NCBI RefSeq assembly: GCF_018130385.1
Contig: NZ_JAFCLU010000021.1
Location: 62,001 to 126,000, forward strand
DNA: 64,000 nt
From: Bradyrhizobium sp. AUGA SZCCT0283
Lineage (GTDB): Bacteria > Pseudomonadota > Alphaproteobacteria > Rhizobiales > Xanthobacteraceae
Direction: 5' to 3'
The notes under the pieces: generated by a model
What the model saw: the letters and a program-made list of their open reading frames with translations, nothing else
The model's database searches: none
Told to the model about the DNA's origin: nothing
Shown here: positions 1 to 8,350 of the stretch, piece after piece
Numbering within the stretch: the stretch's first letter is position 1
Layout: each line of letters starts with the position of its first letter
Program-made: the position numbers and the translations under genes

Positions 1-36
1 CAGCAGCCCGAACAGGCTCAACGCGTCCATCGTCAT
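1..36 (-). CDS. Partial CDS at window edge, unknown product
   Basis: An ATG at 36 on the minus strand opens a frame reading MTMDALSLFGLL, which runs off the left edge of the window. It lies 41 nt after the stop of the HupE-like gene, in the same direction, so it may be a sixth gene of that operon. Upstream is only a weak purine stretch (GGCGGG). Twelve residues cannot identify a product, so this is a tentative call. Confidence 0.3.
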   Translation of the reverse strand, partial: MTMDALSLFGLL

Positions 37-77
37 CTACCCGCCAAAACTCCAGCGCCACAGCGCAACGACGGCAC

Positions 78-1133
78 TTAACCAACAAAGATGCGTTCGA
101 CCAGCCAGTAGGTGCCGATCGCCGCCACCGCCAGCGAGGCGATGCGCGGGGTCAGCCGCGCGCCGCGACCGCGCGATAGCCACATCAGCGCCGGCAGGAA
201 GACGACGACGAAAATTAGTTGCCCGATCTCGACCCCCACATTGAAACCCACCAACCCACGCACCAGTGTCGCCCCCTTCAGGCCGAGCTCGCCAAGTACG
301 GAGGCAAACCCGAAGCCGTGCACCAGGCCGAAACTGAAACTCCAGATCCACCGCCTCCTGTCGGGCTCGGCCGCGAAAAGATTCTCCAGCGCGACCCAGA
401 CGATCGTAGCCGCAATCAGCGGCTCGATAATGCGGTCGGGAATCGTCACAATGCCCAGCGCGGCGACCGACAGCGTTACGCTATGAGCCAATGTGAAGGC
501 CGTGACGATGCGCACTACCGACCACGCACCTCGCGCGGTGGCCAGCAGCGCGACCAGAAACAGCAGATGGTCATAGCCGGTGAGAATGTGCTCGATGCCG
601 AGCTTGACGAAGTCGAACCAGCCCGTCGCGACGGTGCGGTCGATGTCCACAGTGACGAACCTCGATTCCTCCCCGAAGATCACCTGCCGCTCGCCGCTCG
701 GCGTGCGAAGATTGCCGAGGGTTTGGTAGTGCTCGCCCAGAAAGGCGCGCCAGTCCTCGGTGATGTCGAGACGGCCATGGGAAGAGTCGCAGGTGAAGTC
801 GATCTCGATTGTTGCGCGGGTCTCGTTGGTGCCGGCGCCGCCAATGCGCACTCGTCCGGCCCGGCAGCGTCCGCCGTCGAGGTCCACTATGACGCTCCTG
901 CGCGCCGCTTCGGCCACCGCTTCCGCCGCTCCACGGTCACCACTGGCGGCGGTGGTGAGGATCGCCGCCGAGGCCGCCGGCAGTTCAGGCAAGGCGAGCG
1001 AGAGCGCGTAGAGCATCCGGCCGCCAGTGAATTCGATGCGCAATAATCCGGTGGTGGTTACGTGCGCAAGCGCGCCGCAGCAGCCAATAAGCGTCAGCCA
1101 GAGGAGTACCCATCGCGCGAGCCTCATCGTCAC
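78..1133 (-). CDS. HupE/UreJ-family membrane protein
   Basis: About 351 aa. The N-terminus is a signal peptide (WVLLWLTLIGCCGALAHV), then an extracytoplasmic domain of about 150 residues. A C-terminal multi-pass region begins near GIEHILTGYDHLLFLVALL, the motif of the HupE/UreJ-2 family, whose members are linked to nickel or other metal uptake. The GTG start at 1133 is chosen because GGGAGG sits 6 nt upstream and the start overlaps the preceding stop as GTGA; an in-frame ATG lies two codons later. It is the last complete gene of a tightly overlapped five-gene operon with a GldAFG-type ABC system. The substrate cannot be read from sequence. Confidence 0.8.
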   Translation of the reverse strand: MTMRLARWVLLWLTLIGCCGALAHVTTTGLLRIEFTGGRMLYALSLALPELPAASAAILTTAASGDRGAAEAVAEAARRSVIVDLDGGRCRAGRVRIGGAGTNETRATIEIDFTCDSSHGRLDITEDWRAFLGEHYQTLGNLRTPSGERQVIFGEESRFVTVDIDRTVATGWFDFVKLGIEHILTGYDHLLFLVALLATARGAWSVVRIVTAFTLAHSVTLSVAALGIVTIPDRIIEPLIAATIVWVALENLFAAEPDRRRWIWSFSFGLVHGFGFASVLGELGLKGATLVRGLVGFNVGVEIGQLIFVVVFLPALMWLSRGRGARLTPRIASLAVAAIGTYWLVERIFVG

Positions 1134-1651
1134 GGTGCGCCTCCCGCCCGCTCCCATTCTTCGACAACGAAGGCCGGCAACAGTGCGACCTCCTGACTCC
1201 CGTCAAGCCTCGCATAGTGCGACAGGCCGATCGGATTGGTGCCGCCGAACGAAATCGCGAACACCGAAGCGCCGGGGCCGCTGACAATGACGCGCAGCCG
1301 GGGTGGCGCGAGACCGAACTGCGCCACGCCGACCCGAGCGACTTCCGCCTCGGTCAGGACGCGGTCCGGTCCCGAGTTTCGAAGCAGCTTGAGCGCGCTG
1401 TCGAGGCGCGCCTCGAAGCCTGCAGCGGCTGCGCCCTGCGTTGCGCGCCAGCCGGCTTGCGTGCGCACGAAATGCCAATGGCCGCGCGAGGCGGTTACAT
1501 CGACCTCCCGCACGTCCTCTACCGCAATCGTCATCAGCCCCTTCGGCACGTAAGGCTCAAACCCCGGACCACCACGTCCGCCGGTAAACGCCAGTGCCGC
1601 GAGGAAACCGGTCGCGCCGAGCGCGGCAGCTGCCCAGGCCAGCCGGTTCAT
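1130..1651 (-). CDS. Membrane-anchored DUF4340-like protein of ABC operon
   Basis: About 173 aa. One N-terminal membrane segment (LAWAAAALGATGFLAALAF) is followed by a domain of short beta-rich repeats (IAVEDVREVDVTASRGHWHF). This resembles the DUF4340 proteins that often follow gldG-type genes; the assignment rests on layout and context, not a clear motif. The start at 1651 is chosen because its ATG overlaps the preceding stop (ATGA); the frame is open five codons further. It probably works at the outer face of the inner membrane with the ABC components. Confidence 0.55.
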   Translation of the reverse strand: MNRLAWAAAALGATGFLAALAFTGGRGGPGFEPYVPKGLMTIAVEDVREVDVTASRGHWHFVRTQAGWRATQGAAAAGFEARLDSALKLLRNSGPDRVLTEAEVARVGVAQFGLAPPRLRVIVSGPGASVFAISFGGTNPIGLSHYARLDGSQEVALLPAFVVEEWERAGGAP

Positions 1652-3210
1652 CGCCGCCACCACCACATTGCGCTGCCGGCGAATGCTATCAGCCCGGGAA
1701 TAAGCAGCACTGTGACCAGGAAGATGCCGCGCATCTGTTCGCCCGTGAGCGAGACCGTGGGGAGCACCTCGACCGGCGGTTTCATCGCCGGCGCTCTTTC
1801 CTCACGCGTCAGCCACGCGATTCCGGCCAGCACGGCATCGGAGTTGGCCAGATAGGGAAAGAAGGAATTGGAGGCGAAATCGGCATCGCCCGCGACAATC
1901 AAGCGAAAGGCCGCTGCCGCCGATCCCTGCAATCGCCCCTCGGCGGCGATCGCGATGATCTGCGAGGCGCGCGGGCCGGACTTGGCCTTTGTCCGGTCGC
2001 CGAGACGATTTGCGATGACATAGCTGTCGGCGCTGCTGGCGGCCAGTGGCGTCACTTTGACGCCCGGGACCGGCAAGGCCTCCAGCGGCCGCGCGCCGGG
2101 ATAGAACGATAGCGCCAGCCCACGCGTGGCAGGGTGGGAACCGTAGCGCGATACGGCAATCATCTGCTCGTCGGTGAAGTAGTGCTCGGTCGGATCGACG
2201 ATCACGCCGTCACGCGCTGCGATGCCGGCGCTCGCAAGCAGCGCCGCGATGCTCTCGTCGAGGGCGTAATCCGGCTCGATCAGGAACATCGCAGAACCGC
2301 CGCGCTCCAGATAACGGCGCAGCACGTCAGTTTCGCCGGGGCTGTAGCGGGTCCGCGGGTTGGCTTCGACCATCGCCGCACAATCATCCGGGATCGGCTG
2401 GCCCGTGGCGAAGGAGACCTTGCGGGCGACCAGGCCGAGCTTCTCGATGGCACGCCTCAGGCGGCCGAGACCGTGCTGTTCCATCAGCACCACACCGGTG
2501 CCGGAGGCGTCATGGCTGTGGTTGTGGGCGCCTTCGAAATGCGTATGGAACTCAAAATTGTCGATGTCGTATTCACCATGACCCGACGCGAAACAGATCA
2601 CCACCTCGCGGGTGCGTAGCAGCCTCAACACGCCAAGCGCGATCTCGCGATCGTCGGTGGTGATGACTTCGACGCGGCGTTCGTCAAGCCGCAGGACGGC
2701 GGAATTGTAGGTTCGGACGCCCTGGCTGCTGGCCAGCGCCGGATTCTGGTCGGCGTCGATCAACTGCACGCGAAAATTCCCGTTCAGCCGCTCGAGCTGC
2801 CGCAGCATGGCGCCCAGCGCGCGAGCGGCCTGATTCTGCTTCTGGTAGAAATAGACCACCTCGATGCGCTCGCTGAGCCTGCGCACGACCTCGCGCGCCT
2901 CCGCCGACGGCGTGAAGGCCTTTTCGCGGGTGAGATCGAGATGGGCGTCGTGGCGGAAGAGCGCCACATTGGCGAGGATCGTGACCGCCACGGCGGCGAC
3001 GGCGACAAGCGTGGCAGACGCAATGCGGCTGGCGAAGGCCAGCCGCGCCGGCACCTTCAGCCCGGCCGCAAACAGCACCGCCAGCGCGAAGACTACTCCG
3101 GCAAACCAGCCCAGATTGATCCAGTCGAGCGATTGCAGCGGCTCGAGCAGATTGTGAAGAAAGCTCGTGTCCTCGGCCGGCAGGTCGTTCGAACCTTGCT
3201 GGTCGCTCAT
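1648..3210 (-). CDS. GldG-family ABC-associated membrane protein
   Basis: About 520 aa. Two N-terminal membrane helices (WFAGVVFALAVLFAAGLKV and LVAVAAVAVTILANVALF) precede a large extracytoplasmic region with the GldG/IFT52-like fold: EVVYFYQKQNQAARALGAML, then VVICFASGHGEYDI and AMFLIEPDYAL. A last helix lies near the C-terminus (GIFLVTVLLIPGLIAFAGSA). Such proteins act with an ABC-2 permease and an ATPase; in Flavobacterium they are needed for gliding, but in proteobacteria the role is unknown. The start at 3210 overlaps the permease stop by 4 nt; the open frame continues upstream to 3531 inside the permease gene and is not used here. Confidence 0.8.
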   Translation of the reverse strand: MSDQQGSNDLPAEDTSFLHNLLEPLQSLDWINLGWFAGVVFALAVLFAAGLKVPARLAFASRIASATLVAVAAVAVTILANVALFRHDAHLDLTREKAFTPSAEAREVVRRLSERIEVVYFYQKQNQAARALGAMLRQLERLNGNFRVQLIDADQNPALASSQGVRTYNSAVLRLDERRVEVITTDDREIALGVLRLLRTREVVICFASGHGEYDIDNFEFHTHFEGAHNHSHDASGTGVVLMEQHGLGRLRRAIEKLGLVARKVSFATGQPIPDDCAAMVEANPRTRYSPGETDVLRRYLERGGSAMFLIEPDYALDESIAALLASAGIAARDGVIVDPTEHYFTDEQMIAVSRYGSHPATRGLALSFYPGARPLEALPVPGVKVTPLAASSADSYVIANRLGDRTKAKSGPRASQIIAIAAEGRLQGSAAAAFRLIVAGDADFASNSFFPYLANSDAVLAGIAWLTREERAPAMKPPVEVLPTVSLTGEQMRGIFLVTVLLIPGLIAFAGSAMWWWRR

Positions 3211-3908
3211 CGCTGCGCAAGCCCCCAGGTGGTGAGGAAAAGCGCAAGCATGCTCGCGGTGACGAAGTAGCCGATGTCCGACAGGAACACCGAGCCGCTG
3301 ACCATCGGTTTGAAGTGGCCTATCAAAGAGAGGTTGATTGCAAAGCTGTCGAACGGAGGTGGCAGAAGATAGGACACCGAATCGGCAAACCAGAGCATCA
3401 GGAACGCGCCGATCGACAACGCCGCGGCCACGACCTGGCTCTCGGTAATGCTCGACATCAAGAGACCGACGGCGACCAGCAGCGAGGCATGGAGCGCGAG
3501 CGCCAGATAGCCGGCATAGATCGGTCCCCAATCCGGTTCGCCGTAGCGGCCGAGGATCACAGCGTAAATGAGCGTCAGCGCGAAAATCCCGAGCACGAGC
3601 GTCAGCGTCGCGGCATATTTCGCCAGCACGACCGAGAGCTCGCGAACCGGCGCGGTAAGCAGCAATTCCAGCGTTTCCGACCGCCGCTCTTCGGCGAATG
3701 TGCGCATTGTCAGCACGGGAACCAGCAGGATCGACAGCACATACATCTGGTGAAAGATGTATTGGAGGTTCGCTACCTTGGTGACGAACAGCGTCAGGCT
3801 GAACGTATAGCCCAGCACGAGCAGGAACACGGCCGCGACCGTATAGCCGATCGGCGACGTCAGCGTCGCGTTCAGTTCCTTGGCAAATAGGATGCGCAGC
3901 GTTCTCAT
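3207..3908 (-). CDS. ABC-2 type transporter permease (GldF-like)
   Basis: 233 aa with six predicted membrane helices, including YTVAAVFLLVLGYTFSLTLF, ILLVPVLTMRTFAEERRSET and ALSIGAFLMLWFADSVSYLL. The MRTFAEERRSETLELLLTAP stretch after the second helix is the cytoplasmic coupling loop typical of the NosY/GldF class of ABC-2 permeases. It sits between the ATPase gene and the gldG-like gene and overlaps each by 4 nt. It should form the membrane channel of the complex. Transported substrate unknown. Confidence 0.88.
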   Translation of the reverse strand: MRTLRILFAKELNATLTSPIGYTVAAVFLLVLGYTFSLTLFVTKVANLQYIFHQMYVLSILLVPVLTMRTFAEERRSETLELLLTAPVRELSVVLAKYAATLTLVLGIFALTLIYAVILGRYGEPDWGPIYAGYLALALHASLLVAVGLLMSSITESQVVAAALSIGAFLMLWFADSVSYLLPPPFDSFAINLSLIGHFKPMVSGSVFLSDIGYFVTASMLALFLTTWGLAQR

Positions 3909-4660
3909 GTCAGCGACAAAAACCAGCTCTCGAGATCCGGGGTGTCCGCCATCGCCTGGACGCCGAGCAACCGGCCGTCGAGCATTACTGCCACGCGGTC
4001 GGAAGTCTTCTCCACCTCGCTGAGGATATGCGAACTCATCAGCACCGTGTGGCGTCCGGCCAACGAGCGGATCAGCTCCCTCATTTCGATGATCTGGCGG
4101 GGATCAAGTCCGTTGGTCGGCTCGTCGAGGATGAGGATATCGGGATCGTGGATCAGAGCCTGGGCAAGCGCTGCCCGCTGGCGATAACCGCGTGACAGGG
4201 CCCTGGTCGGCTTGTCGACGACAGCGCCCAATGCGAGCCGGTTGACCACCCGCTCCACGGCGGCGGCGACCGCCCGTTCGGGCAGCCCGCGAAGCCGGGC
4301 CATGAATGCGAGGAATTCGCCGACGCGCATCTGGCGATAGAGAGGTGCCGATTCCGGCACATAGCCGATACGCCGTCGCACCGCGAGCGAATCGCGGACC
4401 GTATCGAGGCCTGCCACCGTGAGCCGCCCGGCGGAAGGCAACAGGTAGCCCGCAAGCAGCCGCATGAAGGTGGTTTTGCCCGAGCCGTTCGGTCCCAACA
4501 GGCCGAACACCTCGCCGCGGCGGATGTCGAGCGTCAGCCGGTCAAGTGCCGTGACCGAGCCGTAGCGTTTGCTTACGCCGACAGCCGAAATGGCAGGAAT
4601 ATCCGTCGCTCGGGTTGGCGCATTATCCCGCAGCGCCGCGTCGATTGACGAGATGGTCAT
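3905..4660 (-). CDS. ABC transporter ATP-binding protein (GldA-like)
   Basis: 251 aa. Walker A is GLLGPNGSGKTTFMRL near residue 54, the signature is LSRGYRQRAALAQAL near 160, and Walker B is ILILDEPTNGLDP, followed by the switch histidine in LMSSHILSEV. The family is the NatA/NosF/GldA type that powers ABC-2 permeases. It is the first gene of the operon; a promoter should lie in 4661-4781, where I see no clear -35/-10 pair. An N-terminal tail of about 25 residues precedes the ATPase core, so the true start may be slightly downstream. Confidence 0.92.
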   Translation of the reverse strand: MTISSIDAALRDNAPTRATDIPAISAVGVSKRYGSVTALDRLTLDIRRGEVFGLLGPNGSGKTTFMRLLAGYLLPSAGRLTVAGLDTVRDSLAVRRRIGYVPESAPLYRQMRVGEFLAFMARLRGLPERAVAAAVERVVNRLALGAVVDKPTRALSRGYRQRAALAQALIHDPDILILDEPTNGLDPRQIIEMRELIRSLAGRHTVLMSSHILSEVEKTSDRVAVMLDGRLLGVQAMADTPDLESWFLSLT

Positions 4661-4781
4661 GCAGCGTCCCGAAAGAGCAGCGCCTGTCCAGCGGACAAGC
4701 TTGCTGCCGCGTCGCTTCGGCGGGCTAACCTGGAATCTGGCACGGGCGCTCCACCTGGCACAGCCCGCGCCGACTCAGCTT

Positions 4782-5645
4782 TCAATCGTAGAATTCGGGC
4801 GCTTTCTTCGTCGCCTTGAAGATCTCCGGATCGTGCCCGTAGAAAATCTGCGCGTTATTGGCGTCGCGTACCAACCGAACGCGCTGATAGCTGCGATACG
4901 CATCGCCCGGATTGACCGTCCCCGGGATCGGCGGGATCAGGTTCTTGTCGAGGTTTTCTTTCAGATAAACGACGTCACTCGTCAGGATGACCGTACCCGT
5001 CTTGGGCAGTTTGACGGTCACGAACTGGCTGCCGGGAGTATGGCCGGGAGCACGCATGACGCGCACCGAGCCGTCGTCGAACAGATCCAGGTCGCCATTG
5101 AGCCGGATGATGTTCATTTTCTTGGTGTCGGCGAAATCGCCCGGAATGTAATAGACGGAGAAGCCGACATCCGGCCACCAGGCGGCCTTCAGCTCGTCGT
5201 CCTGGGTGACGAGGGTAGCATTCGGAAACTGGCCGACATTGCCGCCATGATCGAGATGCAGGTGGCCGACCACCACGTATTTGATATCGTCGGTCTTGAG
5301 GCCGATTTTGGCAAGCTGCGCCGGAATGGCGTCGTCCTTGGTCATCTTGAGGCCGAAGCCCTTGGCCAGCGGTCCCCACCATCCCTCGGGATCGGTGATT
5401 GTCTTGTCGTTGTTTCCGGTGTCGATGATGACGTTGCCCTTGGGATGCTTGAGCACGTAGAAGCTCACCGGTGCCCAGTCGATATTGCCTTGCCCACCCA
5501 TCTGCAAGGCAGCCTTCGGGAAGCCACCCAACGAACCGGATGTGAAGACGTAGAGTTTGGGGCCCTCTTGTGCGGGAGCCGGCGCGGCCACGGCCGCAAG
5601 ACCGAGCGCGATAGCTAGACTTAGGGCAACATGCTTCATCGTCAT
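4782..5645 (-). CDS. Exported metallo-beta-lactamase-fold hydrolase (AHL lactonase-like)
   Basis: 287 aa. The signal peptide is KHVALSLAIALGLAAVAAPAPAQ with likely cleavage after AQA/AQE. The metal site HLHLDH (H128, H130, D132, H133) is the HxHxDH motif of the metallo-beta-lactamase superfamily, and GHTPGSQ supplies the next ligand. Overall layout (VIIDTGNND, HPKGNVIID) matches the AttM/AiiA-like N-acyl homoserine lactonase family, so cleavage of lactone signals in the periplasm is plausible; other lactones or esters are possible. The ATG at 5645 is preceded by GGAGG at good spacing. It is a single gene, separate from the ABC operon. Confidence 0.8.
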   Translation of the reverse strand: MTMKHVALSLAIALGLAAVAAPAPAQEGPKLYVFTSGSLGGFPKAALQMGGQGNIDWAPVSFYVLKHPKGNVIIDTGNNDKTITDPEGWWGPLAKGFGLKMTKDDAIPAQLAKIGLKTDDIKYVVVGHLHLDHGGNVGQFPNATLVTQDDELKAAWWPDVGFSVYYIPGDFADTKKMNIIRLNGDLDLFDDGSVRVMRAPGHTPGSQFVTVKLPKTGTVILTSDVVYLKENLDKNLIPPIPGTVNPGDAYRSYQRVRLVRDANNAQIFYGHDPEIFKATKKAPEFYD

Positions 5646-6032
5646 AGCGTGTCCTCCTTTGCCTTCGTTTTACGGGCTGTCTGTGCAGCCACTATGCGTC
5701 GCCCCGACGCGGTCGAGGCCAGCCACCTGAGAATAGATTGGGCTTCGCCAAAAGCAAGTTGGGAATGCCATTTGAAAATAGGCCCACTCTCGGTCAACGC
5801 CGCCTTTTGCCGGCCTTTTTCTCGGCCTTCCGCACCTCCGTCTGACTGCGATAGGCCTTCGCCATACTCAAAAACCTTGGGAGGCCTCGGCGTCTCAGGC
5901 GGACCGCGCCATCCCGCCGACATAATTGGCAACGCGGCAAGGCGGAAAGCATCGCGTACAACGGTGGGAGCGGAGTCGAGACGACCCCCACCCGGGGGGT
6001 GAAGTGTGCGCTTTGCCTGACAGGCATAGCGC
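5646..6032. other. Intergenic region between divergent hydrolase and ruvX genes
   Basis: About 390 bases with no supported gene. Both strands carry short open frames, but their translations are arginine/proline-rich and lack a convincing ribosome binding site. It must hold the promoters of the minus-strand hydrolase and of ruvX. A G/C-run inverted stretch lies at about 5984-6000 (ACCCCCACCCGGGGGGT), just ahead of ruvX; its role is unknown. Confidence 0.5.
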
Positions 6033-6530
6033 GTGTTAAGCGGGGCAATGCCCGCCCCCATCCTTCCCCTGATCGAAGCCGTGACGCATTGGCCCGAGCG
6101 TGGCGCCCTGATCGGCCTCGATCTCGGCACCAAGACCATCGGCGTCGCCGTATCCGACCCCGATCGCCGCCTGGCGACCGGCGTCGAAACGCTGCACCGC
6201 AAGGCGTTCAAGGCCGACGCGGCACGGCTGCTGGCGATATCGGGCGAACGCAACGCAGTCGGCTTCGTGCTCGGCCTGCCGATCAATATGGACGGCAGCG
6301 AGGGCCCCCGCGCGCAATCGACCCGCGCCTTTGCCCGCAATTTCTCCAACCTCACAGGGCTTGCCATCGCGCTATGGGACGAGCGGCTCTCGACCGCCGC
6401 CGTCGAGCGCGAGCTGATTGGCATGGACGTCAGCCGCGCCCGCCGCGCCGAGGTGATCGACGAGCATGCCGCGATTTTCATCCTGCAGGGCGCGCTGGAC
6501 CGGCTGATGAAGCTGCGCGGGGATCGCTGA
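6033..6530 (+). CDS. ruvX: Putative Holliday junction resolvase / pre-16S rRNA nuclease RuvX (YqgF)
   Basis: 165 aa. The RNase H-like fold is marked by IGLDLGTKTIGVAVSD near residue 27, GFVLGLPINMDGSEG near 78, the motif LWDERLSTAAVER near 118 and the final IDEHAAIFILQGALD. These carry the conserved acidic residues of the YqgF family, which matures 16S rRNA ends and has been proposed to cut Holliday junctions. The ATG at 6048 (MPAPIL) is an alternative start. It is followed after 3 nt by the AEC permease gene, so the two are probably co-transcribed. Confidence 0.92.
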   Translation: MLSGAMPAPILPLIEAVTHWPERGALIGLDLGTKTIGVAVSDPDRRLATGVETLHRKAFKADAARLLAISGERNAVGFVLGLPINMDGSEGPRAQSTRAFARNFSNLTGLAIALWDERLSTAAVERELIGMDVSRARRAEVIDEHAAIFILQGALDRLMKLRGDR

Positions 6531-6533
6531 GCA

Positions 6534-7463
6534 ATGGCGGTCGTCATTGCGGCGCTACTGCCGGTGTTTCTGCTGATCGTGCTCGGCTTCATCCTGAAGC
6601 GGACCTTGATACGGCCCGAGACGCAATGGCACGGGCTGGAACGGCTGACCTACTACGTATTGTTTCCGCTGCTGCTGATCCAGACGCTGGTGAAGGCCGA
6701 CCTCACCAAGGTGCCGGTGGCCGGCGTCGGAGGCGCGCTGCTGCTGTCAGCGCTCGCGATGTCGCTGCTGTGCCTTGCGCTGCGTCCTCTGCTCGCCCGG
6801 GCCGCGGTCGATGGCCCCGCCTTTACCTCGATCTTCCAGGGCGCGACGCGCTGGCAGACCTATGTGGCGCTGGCCGTCTCCGGCAGCCTGTTCGGCGACC
6901 TCGGGCTGGCGCTGGCGTCCGTCGCGATGGTCGCCATCATCCCGCTGGTCAACATCGTCAGTGTCGCGGTGCTTGCCCATTACGCCTCGCCGGAAAAGCG
7001 CTCGGCCGGCTCCATTGTCGTGACGGTGGTGAGCAATCCCCTGATCTGGGCCTGTGCGATCGGGCTCGCGCTCAACGTCACGCACATCCCGCTTCCGAAA
7101 TTATGGCACGAGGTGGCGGACGCGCTCGGCCGCTCCTCGCTCGCCATCGGGCTGCTGGTGACCGGCGCCGGCCTGCATCTCGAAGGCCTGTTCCGGCCGA
7201 GCCTCGCCGCCGGCGTCGCGGTGTTCCTCAAGCTGGTGCTGATGCCGGTGATCGCGGTCGCGTTGGCGTTAAAATTTGGACTTGCCGATTCCAACCTCGC
7301 CGTCGTGACGGTCTGTTCAGCGGTGCCCGCGGCGTCAAGCGCCTATGTGCTGGCGCGGCAAATGGGCGGCGACGCGCCGCTATTGGCGCAGATCATCACG
7401 CTGCAGACCATCTTGGCGGCGGTGACGATGCCGGTCGCGATTGCGCTGGCTGCGATGTGCTAG
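6534..7463 (+). CDS. AEC family transporter (auxin efflux carrier-like permease)
   Basis: 309 aa, almost wholly hydrophobic, with about ten membrane helices in two five-helix halves, beginning VVIALLPVFLLIVLGFILKR. The halves are joined by a short polar stretch around HYASPEKRSAGSI. Length and pattern match the AEC family of carboxylate or auxin-like efflux carriers; the substrate cannot be predicted. The gene starts 3 nt after ruvX and its stop overlaps that of the convergent CPBP gene by 4 nt. Confidence 0.88.
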   Translation: MAVVIAALLPVFLLIVLGFILKRTLIRPETQWHGLERLTYYVLFPLLLIQTLVKADLTKVPVAGVGGALLLSALAMSLLCLALRPLLARAAVDGPAFTSIFQGATRWQTYVALAVSGSLFGDLGLALASVAMVAIIPLVNIVSVAVLAHYASPEKRSAGSIVVTVVSNPLIWACAIGLALNVTHIPLPKLWHEVADALGRSSLAIGLLVTGAGLHLEGLFRPSLAAGVAVFLKLVLMPVIAVALALKFGLADSNLAVVTVCSAVPAASSAYVLARQMGGDAPLLAQIITLQTILAAVTMPVAIALAAMC

Positions 7464-8236
7464 CCGGAGCCGGCCAGCCAGAAGGTCTGAATGGTCGCGG
7501 CCGAATTGTTGATGCCGTGCAGGACGATCGTCAGCCAGGTCGAGTTGGTGCGATAACGCAGATATCCCAGCAGCAGGCCGATCGAAAACACCTCGCCGAA
7601 AAAGAACCAGTCATACTGCAGATGCAGTGAGGTCCAGGCCAGCGACGACAGGAAGATGGCCCCGGCGACGCCGAGCTTTGATTCCGACCAGCCGCGGTAG
7701 AGAAATCCGCGCGAGAATATCTCTTCCCACATCGGCGCGGCGACACAGAACGCGATCACCAGCAGCCACAGCGCGCCGTCGGCCTGGGCGGATTTCAGCA
7801 CGTCGCCCATGAAGCCCGGTGTCACCTCGCGCCCGAGCGCCCGCGACAGCAGGTCCCAGCCGCCGACGAGGATGGCGAGCGCCGCGACGCCGATCAAGAA
7901 ATTGCGCCATGAGGTCCAGCGCAGCGCCAGATAATCGGTAAAGGAAATGCGCGTTGGACGGATCGCGATCCATGTTGCCAGCAGCACGGCGGGCAACCCC
8001 AGGATGACCGAGAGCGAGATGGTCAGACCGCCGCCGACGACATGGATCGCTGCGGCGACGTCGAACGATCCCTGCCGCAGCACAAAGTAGATGATGACCG
8101 CGACCTGGCCGAGAAACATCGCAGCGAAGATGAACAGGCCCCACAGCACCGTACCCCAGAATTTCCAGACGCGTGGCGGCCGGTCAGGAATCGCGGGCGG
8201 AACTGCAACAGCACTTGCGGGCGTAACGGAATCCAT
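7460..8236 (-). CDS. CPBP family intramembrane metalloprotease
   Basis: 258 aa with about seven membrane helices. The three ABI/CPBP motifs are visible: EEIFSRGFLYRG (EExxxR) near residue 165, SLAWTSLHLQYDWF (FxxxH-like) near 200 and HGINNS near 240, which together bind the metal. The family includes Rce1-like CAAX proteases and bacteriocin-immunity proteins; the substrate here is unknown. It is convergent with the AEC permease and separated from aidB by a palindromic repeat. Confidence 0.87.
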   Translation of the reverse strand: MDSVTPASAVAVPPAIPDRPPRVWKFWGTVLWGLFIFAAMFLGQVAVIIYFVLRQGSFDVAAAIHVVGGGLTISLSVILGLPAVLLATWIAIRPTRISFTDYLALRWTSWRNFLIGVAALAILVGGWDLLSRALGREVTPGFMGDVLKSAQADGALWLLVIAFCVAAPMWEEIFSRGFLYRGWSESKLGVAGAIFLSSLAWTSLHLQYDWFFFGEVFSIGLLLGYLRYRTNSTWLTIVLHGINNSAATIQTFWLAGSG

Positions 8237-8255
8237 CAGATCGCTTTCTCGGTGT

Positions 8256-8338
8256 CGTCATGCCCGGCCTTGTGCCGGGCATCCACGTCTTCGCACGGAG
8301 ACAAAGACGTAATGGCCGGGCCAAGCCCGGCCATTACG
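8256..8338. repeat. Palindromic intergenic repeat, family B copy 1
   Basis: The segment opens CGTCATGCCCGGCCTTGTGC and holds the inverted arms GCCCGGC...GCCGGGC and, further on, AATGGCCGGG...CCCGGCCATT. It lies between the CPBP and aidB genes, both on the minus strand. A related copy lies at 20021-20099. Short palindromic elements of this kind are common between genes in Bradyrhizobium-type genomes; it could also act as a weak terminator. Confidence 0.7.
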
Positions 8339-8350
8339 GATGAGACATAT

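Noticed and set aside
5794..6048. Minus-strand 84-residue frame ending AKAYRSQTEVRKAEKKAGKR
   Set aside because: Basic, low-complexity sequence in the gap before ruvX, no ribosome site or family; the start lies inside ruvX.
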